A DNA stretch of 64,000 bases from Terriglobia bacterium (GCA_020073145.1 JAIQFS010000002.1:1-64000); one strand, 5' to 3'; shown: positions 36,857-45,298, numbered from the stretch's first letter. The notes: generated from the letters alone by a model not told the origin. Numbers and translations are program-made.

Positions 36857-37133
36857 GGGAACCAGCCCTCTTCGATGGCGCCGACATGCACGTGCATGTC
36901 CCACAATCCGGGAATCACGAATTTCCCGGAGCCGCGGACAATCAGCGCCCCCGGCCGGGATGCCCGTCAAGGCCGCCGGACCGCGTGCGGTGATCCGATC
37001 CCCCGTGATGACGATGGTGTTGAGTGCGGTTGCCAGCCCGGAGCGCGTCGATCAACGGCAGTCCGTGACCGCGAGAGTCTGGCCCAGCAGTGCGGGAACG
37101 AAAACGGCGAGTACGGCCCGGCGCACGATCACA
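36857..37133 (-). pseudogene. Broken partial duplicate of the amidohydrolase 5' end
   Basis: About 275 bases closely match 35718-35997, the first 90 or so codons of the amidohydrolase (roughly nine bases in ten identical by eye). It begins like the intact gene with ALLGQTLAVTDC, but a one-base deletion, a two-base deletion and an extra G in CCGGCCGGGGGCG break the frame. Homology ends at GWFP, the rest of the gene being absent. It lies just upstream of the esterase gene, so an ancestral tandem pair seems to have lost one copy. The rest of 36755-37233 holds no gene. Confidence 0.75.
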
Positions 37134-37233
37134 CTGTAGCATTGGCGCCGGCCACCCCCCGGTGATCCCGTAAAGCGCGTCATCCGAACCTCCCCGGCCG
37201 GGAGCCGGCGCGCGATCTTCTACACTGGAAGGT

Positions 37234-38667
37234 ATGCTTCCCGCCGGTTGCAAGGAACGGATCGCCGCCCTGGTCGGCCCACGCGGCTACCTCGACCGCC
37301 CCGAAGACCTGGCGAATTACGAATACGACGGGAGTATCGACAAGCACCGCCCGGACCTGGTCGTGTTCCCGCGCCACACCGACGATGTTGCGGCCATCGC
37401 CAGGATCGCGCGCGAGTTCCAGGTGCCGCTGGTCGGCCGGGGGTCGGGCACCGGGCTTTCCGGTGGCGCCATCCCGCGCGAAGGCGGCATCACCGTGGCC
37501 TTCGCCCGGATGAACCGCATTCTCGAAATCGATCTGGAGAACGAGCGCGCGGTGGTCCAACCCGGCGTCATCAATCTCGATTTGACGGTGGCGGTTCAGG
37601 ACAACGGCTACTTTTACGCGCCCGATCCCTCCAGCCAGCGCGCCTGCTCCATCGGCGGTAACGTCGCCGAAAACGCCGGCGGGCCGCACACTCTCGCGTA
37701 CGGCGTCACCACCAACCATGTGCTCGGCCTGGAGGTGGTGCTCCCGGACGGTTCCGTTGTCGAAATCGGAGGTCCGGAACTCGACCTCCCCGGCTACGAC
37801 CTCACCGGCTTGCTCACCGGGTCGGAAGGCACCATGGTGCTGGTCACCAAGATAACCGTGCGGTTGATGCGCAAGCCGGAGACGGTGAAAACGGTGTTGG
37901 CGATCTTCGAATCGAGCGCCGATGCCGGCCATACCGTCGCCGAGATTACCGCCCGCGCCATCACTCCCGTAGCCGTCGAGATGCTGGATGGCGTCATGCT
38001 CCGCATGGTGGAGGAGGCCACCCACGCCGGCTATCCCGTGGACGCCGCGGCCGTGCTCCTCATCGAGTTGGAAGGCCTGACGGAAGCCGTCGAGGAGCAG
38101 ACCGAACAACTCCGCCAGGCCTGTTCCTTATGCAAGGCCCGCGAGTTCCGGGTGGCGCGCACCGCCGAGGAGCGGGACCTGCTCTGGAAAGGCCGTAAGA
38201 ACGCGTTCGGCGCCGTCGGCCGGGTCAGCCCTACCTATTACGTGCAGGATGGCGTGGTGCCGCGCACCAAAATCGAGCCGACTCTCCGCTTCATCGGGGA
38301 AGTCTCTCGGAAGTACGGCCTCACCATCAGCAACATCTTCCATGCCGGCGACGGCAACCTGCACCCCATCATCCTGTTCAATCCCCGCAAGCCGGGCGAT
38401 CTCGAAAAAGCTGTCGCCTCGGGAGAAGAAATCCTCACGTACTGCATATCGGTCGGCGGGTCCATCACCGGCGAGCACGGCGTCGGGATGGAGAAGAACG
38501 AGCTGATGTCGAAGCTCTTCAGCCCCGAGACGCTGGATTTGATCCGCCGCTTGAAGGTTCTGTTCGATCCCGACAACCGGCTGAACCCCGGCAAACTCCT
38601 GCCCACTGGCAAAGGTTGTCTGGAGATCCGCCAGCCCGCTCTTAGCTCGGGGACCGCCCCCTACTGA
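37234..38667 (+). CDS. glcD: FAD-linked glycolate/lactate oxidase subunit (GlcD-like)
   Basis: A 477-residue flavoprotein of the PCMH-type FAD-binding oxidases. GRGSGTGLSGGA (about 68-79) is the FAD-binding motif, PSSQRACSIGGNVAENAGG another part of it; the C-terminal half has the HAGDGNLHP and GEHGVGMEK segments typical of GlcD and D-lactate dehydrogenases. It oxidises 2-hydroxy acids. glcE and glcF are not adjacent, so substrate (glycolate or D-lactate) and electron acceptor are uncertain. A TACACT box ends seven bases before the ATG. Its stop overlaps the convergent sortase gene by seven bases. Confidence 0.88.
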   Translation: MLPAGCKERIAALVGPRGYLDRPEDLANYEYDGSIDKHRPDLVVFPRHTDDVAAIARIAREFQVPLVGRGSGTGLSGGAIPREGGITVAFARMNRILEIDLENERAVVQPGVINLDLTVAVQDNGYFYAPDPSSQRACSIGGNVAENAGGPHTLAYGVTTNHVLGLEVVLPDGSVVEIGGPELDLPGYDLTGLLTGSEGTMVLVTKITVRLMRKPETVKTVLAIFESSADAGHTVAEITARAITPVAVEMLDGVMLRMVEEATHAGYPVDAAAVLLIELEGLTEAVEEQTEQLRQACSLCKAREFRVARTAEERDLLWKGRKNAFGAVGRVSPTYYVQDGVVPRTKIEPTLRFIGEVSRKYGLTISNIFHAGDGNLHPIILFNPRKPGDLEKAVASGEEILTYCISVGGSITGEHGVGMEKNELMSKLFSPETLDLIRRLKVLFDPDNRLNPGKLLPTGKGCLEIRQPALSSGTAPY

Positions 38668-39233
38668 TTCCGCGCCTGCGCAGGCACCCGTTCCGCCCGA
38701 ACGACATACCGATTGGGGGCGGGACCAACGAAATAGAACGGATAACAGGTGACCAGGGTGAGGACCTCGCTGCCGCTGGGATCCAACACCGCCACGTCAT
38801 TCGGGCTCACTACCTTGGCCGAGACAACCCGATACTGGTACGAGCCGAACAGGGTGGTAAGGGTGATGACGTCGTTGTGCCGGATATTTCTCAAGGGCCG
38901 GAAAAACGTGTCGCGGTGCCCGGCAATACCCACGTTCCCCGCGTGCCCCGGCAGGGCCGTACCCGGAATATGGCCGGCAGCACGCCGGAGAGCGCCTGCA
39001 CTCACGCCTTCTTCGACGATTACCGAGAGGCCGAGGCGGCGGATCTCGATGCGGCCCATCAGACCCTGCGGTGAAGTGGCGGCCGCTGGCGGGCTGGCGA
39101 TCAACTGGTCGAGGTGGCGGCGCTCCCGGTTTTGGAAGACGTGGGCGTCCACCAACACGAACCCGCAATAGGCGAACATCCCGATGGCGCCTACAAAGAG
39201 CAGGCGCTCGGCCCATCGCAAAGCCTGCCTCAC
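38661..39233 (-). CDS. Class D sortase
   Basis: A 190-residue membrane-anchored cysteine transpeptidase. A helix at about residues 12-28 anchors it; the catalytic triad is H106 (AGHRDTFF), C163 (TLVTCYPF) and R175 (PNRYVV), with the class D TLVTCYPFYFVGPAP region. Class D enzymes prefer LPxTA-type signals. The start is a GTG at 39233 that overlaps the VWFA stop (GTGA), so the two are coupled; an ORF extension upstream is spurious. The likely substrate is the LPHTA protein at 40265. Confidence 0.88.
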   Translation of the reverse strand: MRQALRWAERLLFVGAIGMFAYCGFVLVDAHVFQNRERRHLDQLIASPPAAATSPQGLMGRIEIRRLGLSVIVEEGVSAGALRRAAGHIPGTALPGHAGNVGIAGHRDTFFRPLRNIRHNDVITLTTLFGSYQYRVVSAKVVSPNDVAVLDPSGSEVLTLVTCYPFYFVGPAPNRYVVRAERVPAQARNQ

Positions 39234-40201
39234 CGCGGCCCACCCCCGGCACGATAGCCGGTGCGGGTGCGCACGGAGAGCTTGCCCCGCCCAGCGGCCC
39301 GGGCGACGACTCGAATGGAGCGGGAGGCCGGGGTCTGCGCCGTGTTCGTGGATACGTATCCGAGCGTGTATTGATTGCGGATGTCGCGGGCGATGCCCTC
39401 GCAAATCGCGGTCACCTCCCCGATCTCGCCGGGGAAGAAAGCCTCGCCGCCCGTCGCCTGAGCCAGGCGATGGAGCACCGCTGGGTTGCGATCGGGATCC
39501 CCCGCCTCGAACAGCCCGATGGTATAGATCATGGCGCTGGATTCGGCGGCGCGGCTGGTGACCTGCGCGAGGCTGTGCGTGCTGGCGTTGTCACCGCCGT
39601 CGCTGATGACCACCAGCACCTTTTTATCCCGGCTCCCTTCCTGGAGTTGCTGCAGTCCACTGACGACCGCATCGTAGAGAGCCGTTTCGCCCATGGCGGC
39701 GGTGCGCCAGATCGCTCCTTCCAGTTCGACGGGATTATTGGTAAACCGGATAGCGCCGGGAAGGCCCAGCGCGACGGTCTCATTGAAGTTGACGACGAAC
39801 ATCTCGTCCTGAGGGTTGCTGAACTGGACAAAGCTTCGTGCCGCGCCGGTCACTTCGCCGAGTTTCGGCTGCATGCTTCCGCTGTGGTCGACAATCAGTC
39901 CGACGGTGACGGGAACATCTTCGTGCTCGAACAGGCGCAGGGATTGCCGGACCCCATCTTCGTAGACCCCAAAATCCTGCTCGTGCAGACCGGAGACGAA
40001 CCGCCCCTGCCGGTCGCGCACCGTGGCGTTCAGCACAACCAGGTTGAGATCCACCGACACCCGGTAAGGCTGCGTGTTCTGACGGTCGGGCGCCGTCGAT
40101 GCCTGGGATCCGGCGTGGCTTCCAAAAACGATGACGACGAGAACCAGAAAGGCGGACGCACTCGCGATGCAGCGCGCCGCCTTCCAAAGTTTCGCCGTCA
40201 T
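39230..40201 (-). CDS. Secreted VWFA-domain protein of acidobacterial type
   Basis: A 323-residue protein with an N-terminal hydrophobic segment (about 13-32), probably a signal peptide or anchor. A short beta segment (VDLNLVVLNATVRDRQGRF) precedes the von Willebrand factor A domain (about 98-290). Its MIDAS is complete: DHSGS, the threonine in GETALYDAV and the aspartate in VISDGGDN. This domain arrangement is widespread in Acidobacteriota and its role is unknown; adhesion or assembly are common guesses. It lies between the sortase substrate and the sortase. Confidence 0.85.
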   Translation of the reverse strand: MTAKLWKAARCIASASAFLVLVVIVFGSHAGSQASTAPDRQNTQPYRVSVDLNLVVLNATVRDRQGRFVSGLHEQDFGVYEDGVRQSLRLFEHEDVPVTVGLIVDHSGSMQPKLGEVTGAARSFVQFSNPQDEMFVVNFNETVALGLPGAIRFTNNPVELEGAIWRTAAMGETALYDAVVSGLQQLQEGSRDKKVLVVISDGGDNASTHSLAQVTSRAAESSAMIYTIGLFEAGDPDRNPAVLHRLAQATGGEAFFPGEIGEVTAICEGIARDIRNQYTLGYVSTNTAQTPASRSIRVVARAAGRGKLSVRTRTGYRAGGGPR

Positions 40202-40229
40202 TTGGACCCTTCTCTTTCTGCAGCCGCAA

Positions 40230-40250
40230 CGCGGCGCAGGATGCGCCGCG
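40230..40250. repeat. Perfect inverted repeat between the substrate and VWFA genes
   Basis: CGCGGCGCA and TGCGCCGCG flank a three-base loop, a nine-base-pair GC-rich stem. It sits in the 63-base gap upstream of the VWFA start and has no T tract on either side. It may be an RNA structure that adjusts the relative expression of the substrate and the downstream genes, or simply a chance hairpin. Confidence 0.4.
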
Positions 40251-40264
40251 CCGACTCAGACGAT

Positions 40265-41023
40265 TCAAGCTTTGACAGTAACCCGCTTGCGAGTTGCCCA
40301 GAGAGCCAGTGCGCCCCCCAGAGCTAAGAACCCAGCCAGCCCGATGAGGGGCAATGTGCCGGCAGTGTGCGGCAGCGCCGGCTCCGGCGCCACGGGGGCC
40401 CGGGCTTCCGCTACTTCCGTCTCCGCCGGCGGCGGAGTCACAACCTCGGCGAGTTGAACTTCTTCACCGGTGGGCTTGATGGCCAGGATGGGCGCCTGCT
40501 TAAACTTCACGACAAACGGCTCGTACGCCGTCTTGACGGGCGTGGCGACTTCAAGAGGAATCTCGACGGGCGTAAACAGTACCGGCGTGTTGGTGGTCCT
40601 CGCCAGTTCAATTGCTTTGGCCTTGGGATACACGAATTCCTCGCCCCAGTTTTTGCCGGGATAGAACCAGGCCCGCAGAGCTTCCGGCTGGCCAGCCGGT
40701 CTTTCCCGGAACGTGATTACGGTTTTGTCGGTCGCCTGCAGGCGGTAGTTTGGAATCGCCAGAATGGTCGCGTAGATCTGGGTTTCGTCCTGGTTGAAGA
40801 TCTGGACGATGTGGCGATCGGACTGCGAATCCAGGATCTTAAAGACATAGGTGCCGGCCGGGAGTACACCCCAACCCTGCAAGTGGACGCCTGGAATCTC
40901 CACTGGGCCGCTGAAGGTCACCACGGTTTTTCTGTTCCAATCGTCCGCGCGGGCGCTGGGGACGAACATCGTTCCCGCTAACGCGGTACAAATCACGGCT
41001 GTTGCTGTTCCGAATAGTCTCAC
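40265..41023 (-). CDS. Secreted protein with an LPHTA sortase signal
   Basis: A 252-residue protein with a signal peptide (about 1-26, ending PSARA). The central region (about 30-160) is beta-rich, with GTYVFKILD near the start, then a Pro/Glu-rich linker. The C-terminus is a classic sorting signal: LPHTAG at 217-222, a hydrophobic helix (224-244), then ATRKR with positive charges. Sortase cleavage would be between T220 and A221. The class D sortase two genes downstream fits. The amount of peptidoglycan or other acceptor in a diderm is unknown. Confidence 0.85.
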   Translation of the reverse strand: MRLFGTATAVICTALAGTMFVPSARADDWNRKTVVTFSGPVEIPGVHLQGWGVLPAGTYVFKILDSQSDRHIVQIFNQDETQIYATILAIPNYRLQATDKTVITFRERPAGQPEALRAWFYPGKNWGEEFVYPKAKAIELARTTNTPVLFTPVEIPLEVATPVKTAYEPFVVKFKQAPILAIKPTGEEVQLAEVVTPPPAETEVAEARAPVAPEPALPHTAGTLPLIGLAGFLALGGALALWATRKRVTVKA

Positions 41024-41092
41024 TGAGTTTCTCCTTGTCCTGCAAATCGTGTGGGGGCGATCTTCGCTGCGCCCACCGTCAGCGTGTGCCGC

Positions 41093-41788
41093 CTATCGGG
41101 TGAGCTGTGATACGTCCTTGTGCTCACGCGGCGAGTATTTGTTGAGCAGGCCCAGCAGCCTCGCAGCGGCGCGAGGAGGGCGCACGCCCGAGGTCACGAT
41201 TTCGCGGTTCTGGAGTTTCTTGCCGTAGAGTGTTGCGTTGTCATCCAGATCTTGCCGCAAGGTGGCGCCTTCGAGAGCCAGTCCGGCAAACACTCCCTGG
41301 GAGCGAGACCACGAGAGAATTTCGGCGTGCAGCTGGACATCGGTTTGAGCCGTAGCCGTGCGGCCGACCGGGCCAGCCGCGACCGAGCCCTCTGCGCCGA
41401 GAGTGAATTTGCTGGAAAGCAGCTTGTCGGCTCCGCGGTCGTTCATCACCAACATGATTAAGTCGGTTTCGGATCCGCCAATCTGGAAGCCCACACTGCC
41501 GCCCTCGATGCGGACGGTGCCAGGAGCCGACCAGCCCGCTACGCTTCTGTTGCGGCAGGAGAGGTAGCCCTTTCCATATTTCCCGCCAAAGACAAACGCG
41601 GCGGTTTTGAGTCCGGGAACGATGACGATGCAATGAGCGTTCTCGAGCATTTCCTGCGGAATGCCCTGATCCGGCGTGGCCATGACCTCGGAAAACACTG
41701 CCGCCGACTCCTCCAGCCGCTTGGCCGATTCTTTATCCATAGCCATCAGCGGGGTGAGGGCCAGGGCAGTCACTAACATGAATTTCAT
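41093..41788 (-). CDS. SYLF-domain (Ysc84-like) secreted protein
   Basis: A 231-residue protein with a signal peptide (about 1-17). The SYLF/Ysc84 domain covers about 40-200: the IPQEMLENAHCIVIVPGL start, FVFGGKYGKGYLSCR, GGSVGFQIGGSETDLIMLVM and GRTATAQTD segments. The domain binds phosphoinositides in eukaryotes; in bacteria it is found in periplasmic proteins of unknown role, often linked to stress. It is 69 bases downstream of the LPHTA gene in the same direction. Confidence 0.85.
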   Translation of the reverse strand: MKFMLVTALALTPLMAMDKESAKRLEESAAVFSEVMATPDQGIPQEMLENAHCIVIVPGLKTAAFVFGGKYGKGYLSCRNRSVAGWSAPGTVRIEGGSVGFQIGGSETDLIMLVMNDRGADKLLSSKFTLGAEGSVAAGPVGRTATAQTDVQLHAEILSWSRSQGVFAGLALEGATLRQDLDDNATLYGKKLQNREIVTSGVRPPRAAARLLGLLNKYSPREHKDVSQLTR

Positions 41789-41961
41789 TTTTGCCTCTTC
41801 TGTCGGAGGAAACCCTGCGACGGCGTAGCAAGTGCACGAACCACGCCAATCTCAGCGAGCGGCCGATTGGCGGGTAACTCCAGGCTGTGCCGCATGGGAT
41901 GGACGTCCCTGCGGAATCAGCGAGCCCGCCGGCGCGGGCCGTTTAACGTTATGCGGTCATG

Positions 41962-41977
41962 TGACCGGATATGGTCG
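41962..41977. promoter_or_regulatory. Operator-like palindrome, copy 1
   Basis: TGACCGGATATGGTCG, with GACC and GGTC arms, lies about 97 bases upstream of the small secreted-protein gene at 42074. A second copy with a better palindrome is at 42983. Both contain TGACCRRATATGGTC, so a shared regulator is likely. The rest of the 285-base gap (41789-42073) holds nothing else I recognise. Confidence 0.45.
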
Positions 41978-42073
41978 TGCTTTCCGAAAGCGATACCGGC
42001 TGGCGTTGTGCGGCATGATCGCGGCGAGCGAACGGCCCCCGATCTGCATGTCGTGTGCATGAGGTTTCACAAT

Positions 42074-42355
42074 ATGAAGCGTTTTCTGATTCTCAGCGGA
42101 TTCGTGGTTGGAGCCGCGCTCCTGGCGCCGCTCGCCACAGCGGACCACCACCATGACAAGCGGTATTACGATCGGGACGGCCGCGATTATCACGTGTACA
42201 ACAACCAAGAGGATCGGGCCTACCGGGTCTACCTGGGCGAACAGCACCGGGACTATCGGGAGTTCCGCAAGATGAACCGCCACGATCAGCAGCAATACTT
42301 CAGATGGCGTCACGAGCACTCGGATCAAACGCTCTTCAAGATCGAGATTCGATAG
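42074..42355 (+). CDS. Small secreted His/Tyr/Asp-rich protein
   Basis: A 93-residue protein. ATG at 42074 has GAGG nine bases upstream; longer frames are not needed. A signal peptide (about 1-23, ending PLATA) precedes DHHHDKRYYDRDGRDYHV and a mature part very rich in Asp, His, Tyr and Arg, ending FKIEIR. The composition suggests a periplasmic or envelope protein, perhaps metal-binding. No known family is certain. It lies next to two tiny membrane-protein genes and downstream of the palindrome at 41962. Confidence 0.6.
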   Translation: MKRFLILSGFVVGAALLAPLATADHHHDKRYYDRDGRDYHVYNNQEDRAYRVYLGEQHRDYREFRKMNRHDQQQYFRWRHEHSDQTLFKIEIR

Positions 42356-42449
42356 GTATGCTCCTGACGGCGTGAACCTGCAGGTGTGAAGAAGACTCGG
42401 CCAGATCGAGAAAGTGCTAGGGAAGTAAGTTGGCAATCGCGGAGAAACT

Positions 42450-42608
42450 ATGCTGCTACTCATTATTCTTTTGCTCGTGCTTTTTGGTGGAGGAGGAGGC
42501 TACTACGGCTATGGGCGGTGGGGACACCGTGGAGGACTGGGCGTGGGACTCGGAACGGTCCTGATGATCGTCCTGCTCGTTTACCTTCTTGGCGGCATTC
42601 GCTACTAG
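42450..42608 (+). CDS. DUF3309-like small membrane protein
   Basis: A 52-residue protein with two hydrophobic helices: residues 1-13 (MLLLIILLLVLFG) and 34-50, joined by a glycine- and tyrosine-rich turn (GGGGGYYGYGRWGHRGG). This pattern is that of DUF3309 membrane proteins, found near stress-response genes in many bacteria. ATG at 42450 is preceded by GGAG at five bases. Function unknown. It is too short for many gene finders, but the start signals and the protein type support it. Confidence 0.65.
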   Translation: MLLLIILLLVLFGGGGGYYGYGRWGHRGGLGVGLGTVLMIVLLVYLLGGIRY

Positions 42609-42690
42609 AACTCCATGCGGCCTCGGGCCGCTGCTCGTGGGACGTCTCGCCACCGGCAGGGGCCCTGCGTTTCCATTTTTCCCTCGGGAA

Positions 42691-42882
42691 CTATCGTCCA
42701 ATGTGGAACGCGCTGAGGCCGCCCCACAATCCGGCCACCTGCAACACCCATACCACCACGCAAACCACAACCACCGCATTCAATATCGATTTGATGCTGG
42801 ACGCCATGGGAATGTAGCGATTCACCAGCCACAACGCCACGCCGACCACAATCAGTGCAACCACCAGATTCACTAAGGGCAT
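42691..42882 (-). CDS. Small membrane protein (Thivi_2564-like)
   Basis: A 63-residue protein with two transmembrane helices (about 4-20 and 33-56) around the short loop VNRYIPMASSIKSI. MPLVNLVVALIVVGVALWLV resembles the Thivi_2564-type small membrane family. GGAGG at six bases upstream of the ATG at 42882 decides this start; the in-frame ATG further upstream is not supported. It is divergent from the PAS/sigma-54 gene, with the second palindrome in between. Confidence 0.7.
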   Translation of the reverse strand: MPLVNLVVALIVVGVALWLVNRYIPMASSIKSILNAVVVVCVVVWVLQVAGLWGGLSAFHIGR

Positions 42883-42982
42883 TTCGATCCTCCGATGCAA
42901 AGAAGAGGCAATCCGATGCCCAATCCCTAACTTGCTCAAAAGGATGGAAGCACATCAACTAACCCGCCCGCGCCCGGTCGCA

Positions 42983-42998
42983 TGACCAAATATGGTCA
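42983..42998. promoter_or_regulatory. Operator-like palindrome, copy 2
   Basis: TGACCAAATATGGTCA is a perfect inverted repeat (TGACCA, four-base centre, TGGTCA). It lies about 100 bases upstream of the 42882 start and about 137 upstream of the 43135 start, so it could control both divergent genes. Its core matches the copy at 41962. The rest of the 252-base gap shows no other clear element. Confidence 0.5.
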
Positions 42999-43134
42999 AA
43001 AGGGAACAGACGGTGATCGGGTCAGTGATATAATTGAGTTTAACCGCCATTCCTGGCTTCCAGCCGGTTGCAGAGCATCGTCTGCTCTCAACCCCTCCTG
43101 GCTTCCTCGACCGACGAGCAAGGAGAATCGCAAT

Positions 43135-44280
43135 ATGCCCAGCGCGGCTCCACAGCCACAAGCCGCCAATTGGCTGGTGGAAAACGGTCCGCGGGAGCTG
43201 GAGTTGCTCTTTCGGGCAATTGTTTACCATCCTTCGGCGCCGATCCTGATCACCGATAACGACCGGCATTACCGCGACGCGAGCTCCGGCGCCGGCAAGC
43301 TGCTCGGCCTTCCACGGGAAGAGATCATTGGGCGGAGTCTGGATGACTTCGCCGAACCGAGTTTCAAACCACAGATTTCCGAACTGTGGCAGGCGTTTCT
43401 GCAACGAGGGGAGCAGAAGGGTACCCTCCAGTTGCTGGGTCCGGATGGAAGCCCGCGGGAAGTGGAGTACACCGCCAAGGGTAACGTGCTACCTGTCCGC
43501 CACCTCCTGGTCTTGCGTCCGAAGACCGCTCCGTCGGAAACGGAACCCGAGCCTGCCCCCGGCGCCAGTCCGGCATGGGTGCAGGATTACGCCCTCTTTT
43601 TATTGAATCGGGACGGCGATGTGGTGGCTTGGTATTCGGGAGCCGAGCGCATCTACGGTTACAGGGAAGTGGAGGCCATCGGCCAGCCTGTGGCGATGTT
43701 CTATCCCCGGGAAGACACGCTGCGCATCAGGCTTCGCGAAGAACTGAAGAGGTCCGCGGCCGAAGGCCATTTCGGGAACGAAGGGTGGTGCGTGAGAAAG
43801 GACGGGACGCGATTCTGGGCCAACGTCATTACCATGGCTCTTAAGGATGTAAACGGGGAGTTGCAGGGTTTTGCCAGAGTGGTGCGCGACTTCAGCGAGC
43901 GCCACGAGCGAGACCAGAAGTTGCGGCGGAAGAGTGCACGTCTTCGCCCTTTCCCGGCGGAAACCACCGTTGCCGGCATCGTTTCCGGGGAGTTTGACCG
44001 GATTCCCGAAGCCAATGACGCGTTCCTCGAACTGGTCGGCTACAGCCGCGAGGATTTGGTCGCAGGACGGCTCCACTGGCCTGATCTCACTCCGCCGGAG
44101 TATTTTGCGTTAGACGAGCTGGCCCATGAGGAGGGTCTCCGGTTCGGGGCTTGCACGCCGTTTGAAAAGGAGCTGATCCGCAAGGACGGAACGCGGGTTC
44201 CCGTGCTGGTCGCTACCGCGGTCCTCAAGCTCTCCCCGTTTCGATGGATTGGCTTTTGTGCAGGACCTCCGCACGCGTGA
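43135..44280 (+). CDS. PAS-domain part of a split sigma-54 activator
   Basis: A 381-residue frame with AAGGAG upstream of ATG 43135. Three PAS domains are seen: about residues 18-115 ([20 protein letters not shown]), 145-265 ([20 protein letters not shown]) and 285-380 ([19 protein letters not shown]). They sense cofactor-bound or small-molecule signals. The frame ends within ...[13 protein letters not shown]. One T fewer in the TTTT run at 44254-44257 would continue in frame as WIGFVQDL into the AAA+ domain at 44249. The two parts therefore look like one gene of about 704 residues split by a one-base insertion, or by a sequencing error. Confidence 0.75.
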   Translation: MPSAAPQPQAANWLVENGPRELELLFRAIVYHPSAPILITDNDRHYRDASSGAGKLLGLPREEIIGRSLDDFAEPSFKPQISELWQAFLQRGEQKGTLQLLGPDGSPREVEYTAKGNVLPVRHLLVLRPKTAPSETEPEPAPGASPAWVQDYALFLLNRDGDVVAWYSGAERIYGYREVEAIGQPVAMFYPREDTLRIRLREELKRSAAEGHFGNEGWCVRKDGTRFWANVITMALKDVNGELQGFARVVRDFSERHERDQKLRRKSARLRPFPAETTVAGIVSGEFDRIPEANDAFLELVGYSREDLVAGRLHWPDLTPPEYFALDELAHEEGLRFGACTPFEKELIRKDGTRVPVLVATAVLKLSPFRWIGFCAGPPHA

Positions 44281-45250
44281 CCGGCAGGAGAGTATTGAGA
44301 ACGAATTTGTTGAGGTGAAGCAGCAGTTCGAGGAAATTGTCGGGCGCAGCGCGGCTCTGAAGCGGATTCTCGGCCAGGTGGAAGTGGTGGCACCGACCGA
44401 TGCGACGGTGTTGATTCTGGGCGAAACCGGCACCGGGAAGGAACTGATCGCACGCGCCGTTCATCGCCTGAGTCCGCGGCGGGATCGTCCGTTCATCACG
44501 CTGAACTGCGCCGCCATTCCGACCGGGCTTCTGGAAAGCGAGCTGTTCGGCTACGAGAGAGGAGCCTTCACCGGTGCTCTATCGCAGAAGATCGGGCGTT
44601 TTGAAATGGCGCATCGGGGAACGCTGTTCCTGGATGAGGTGGGCGACATTCCCTTGGATTTGCAGCCGAAGTTGCTGCGCGCGCTGCAGGAGAAGGCGTT
44701 CGAGAGATTGGGCGGCACCAAGACCATTCCCATTGACGTGCGGCTGGTAGCCGCCACCAATCGGAATTTGACGCAGATGATGGGCGATAAGCTATTTCGG
44801 AGCGATCTCTATTACCGGTTGAAGGTCTTCCCCATCACGACGCCTCCGCTGCGCGATCACCCTGAGGACATACCCATCCTCGCCCGGCACTTCACCCAAA
44901 AGTACGCCCTGAAGATGAGCAAGCAGATTGATAAGATCCCCTCCGATACGATGCGGGCCCTGGTGAATTGGTCGTGGCCAGGGAATGTGCGAGAGCTCGA
45001 AAATTTCATAGAGAGGGCGGTCATCCTCTCCCAGGGTCCCAACCTCCGCGCTCCTTTGGAAGAAATACGGACCGATGCGGTGGAACCCGCCGGCGACAGC
45101 ACGCTCGAGCACGTCGCAAGGGAGCACATTACCCGCGTGCTCCGGGAGACGGGCGGGGTGATCAGCAAGGCCGCTGTCCGTCTCGGGATGCCTCGGACCA
45201 CCCTGAACGCCCTGATGCAGAAGCTGGGCATCTCGCGCAAGGATCTCTAA
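44249..45250 (+). CDS. AAA+ and Fis part of a split sigma-54-dependent activator
   Basis: A 333-residue frame. After a short coiled linker (about 12-30) the AAA+ domain (32-260) has Walker A GETGTGKE, the sigma-54-contacting GAFTGA loop in [12 protein letters not shown], Walker [11 protein letters not shown], and the sensor region [15 protein letters not shown]. The C-terminal Fis-type helix-turn-helix (about 285-330) ends [13 protein letters not shown]. It remodels RNA polymerase carrying sigma-54. The ATG at 44249 lies inside the PAS frame, so normal translation as a separate protein is doubtful; it is probably the second half of the gene at 43135. sigma-54 sites (TGGC-N8-TTGC) were not found nearby. 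Confidence 0.8.
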   Translation: MAFVQDLRTRDRQESIENEFVEVKQQFEEIVGRSAALKRILGQVEVVAPTDATVLILGETGTGKELIARAVHRLSPRRDRPFITLNCAAIPTGLLESELFGYERGAFTGALSQKIGRFEMAHRGTLFLDEVGDIPLDLQPKLLRALQEKAFERLGGTKTIPIDVRLVAATNRNLTQMMGDKLFRSDLYYRLKVFPITTPPLRDHPEDIPILARHFTQKYALKMSKQIDKIPSDTMRALVNWSWPGNVRELENFIERAVILSQGPNLRAPLEEIRTDAVEPAGDSTLEHVAREHITRVLRETGGVISKAAVRLGMPRTTLNALMQKLGISRKDL

Positions 45251-45298
45251 GCATTCGCAAATTCTGCGGGGCCCGCACCGCCGATGTAAGGCAGAAGA

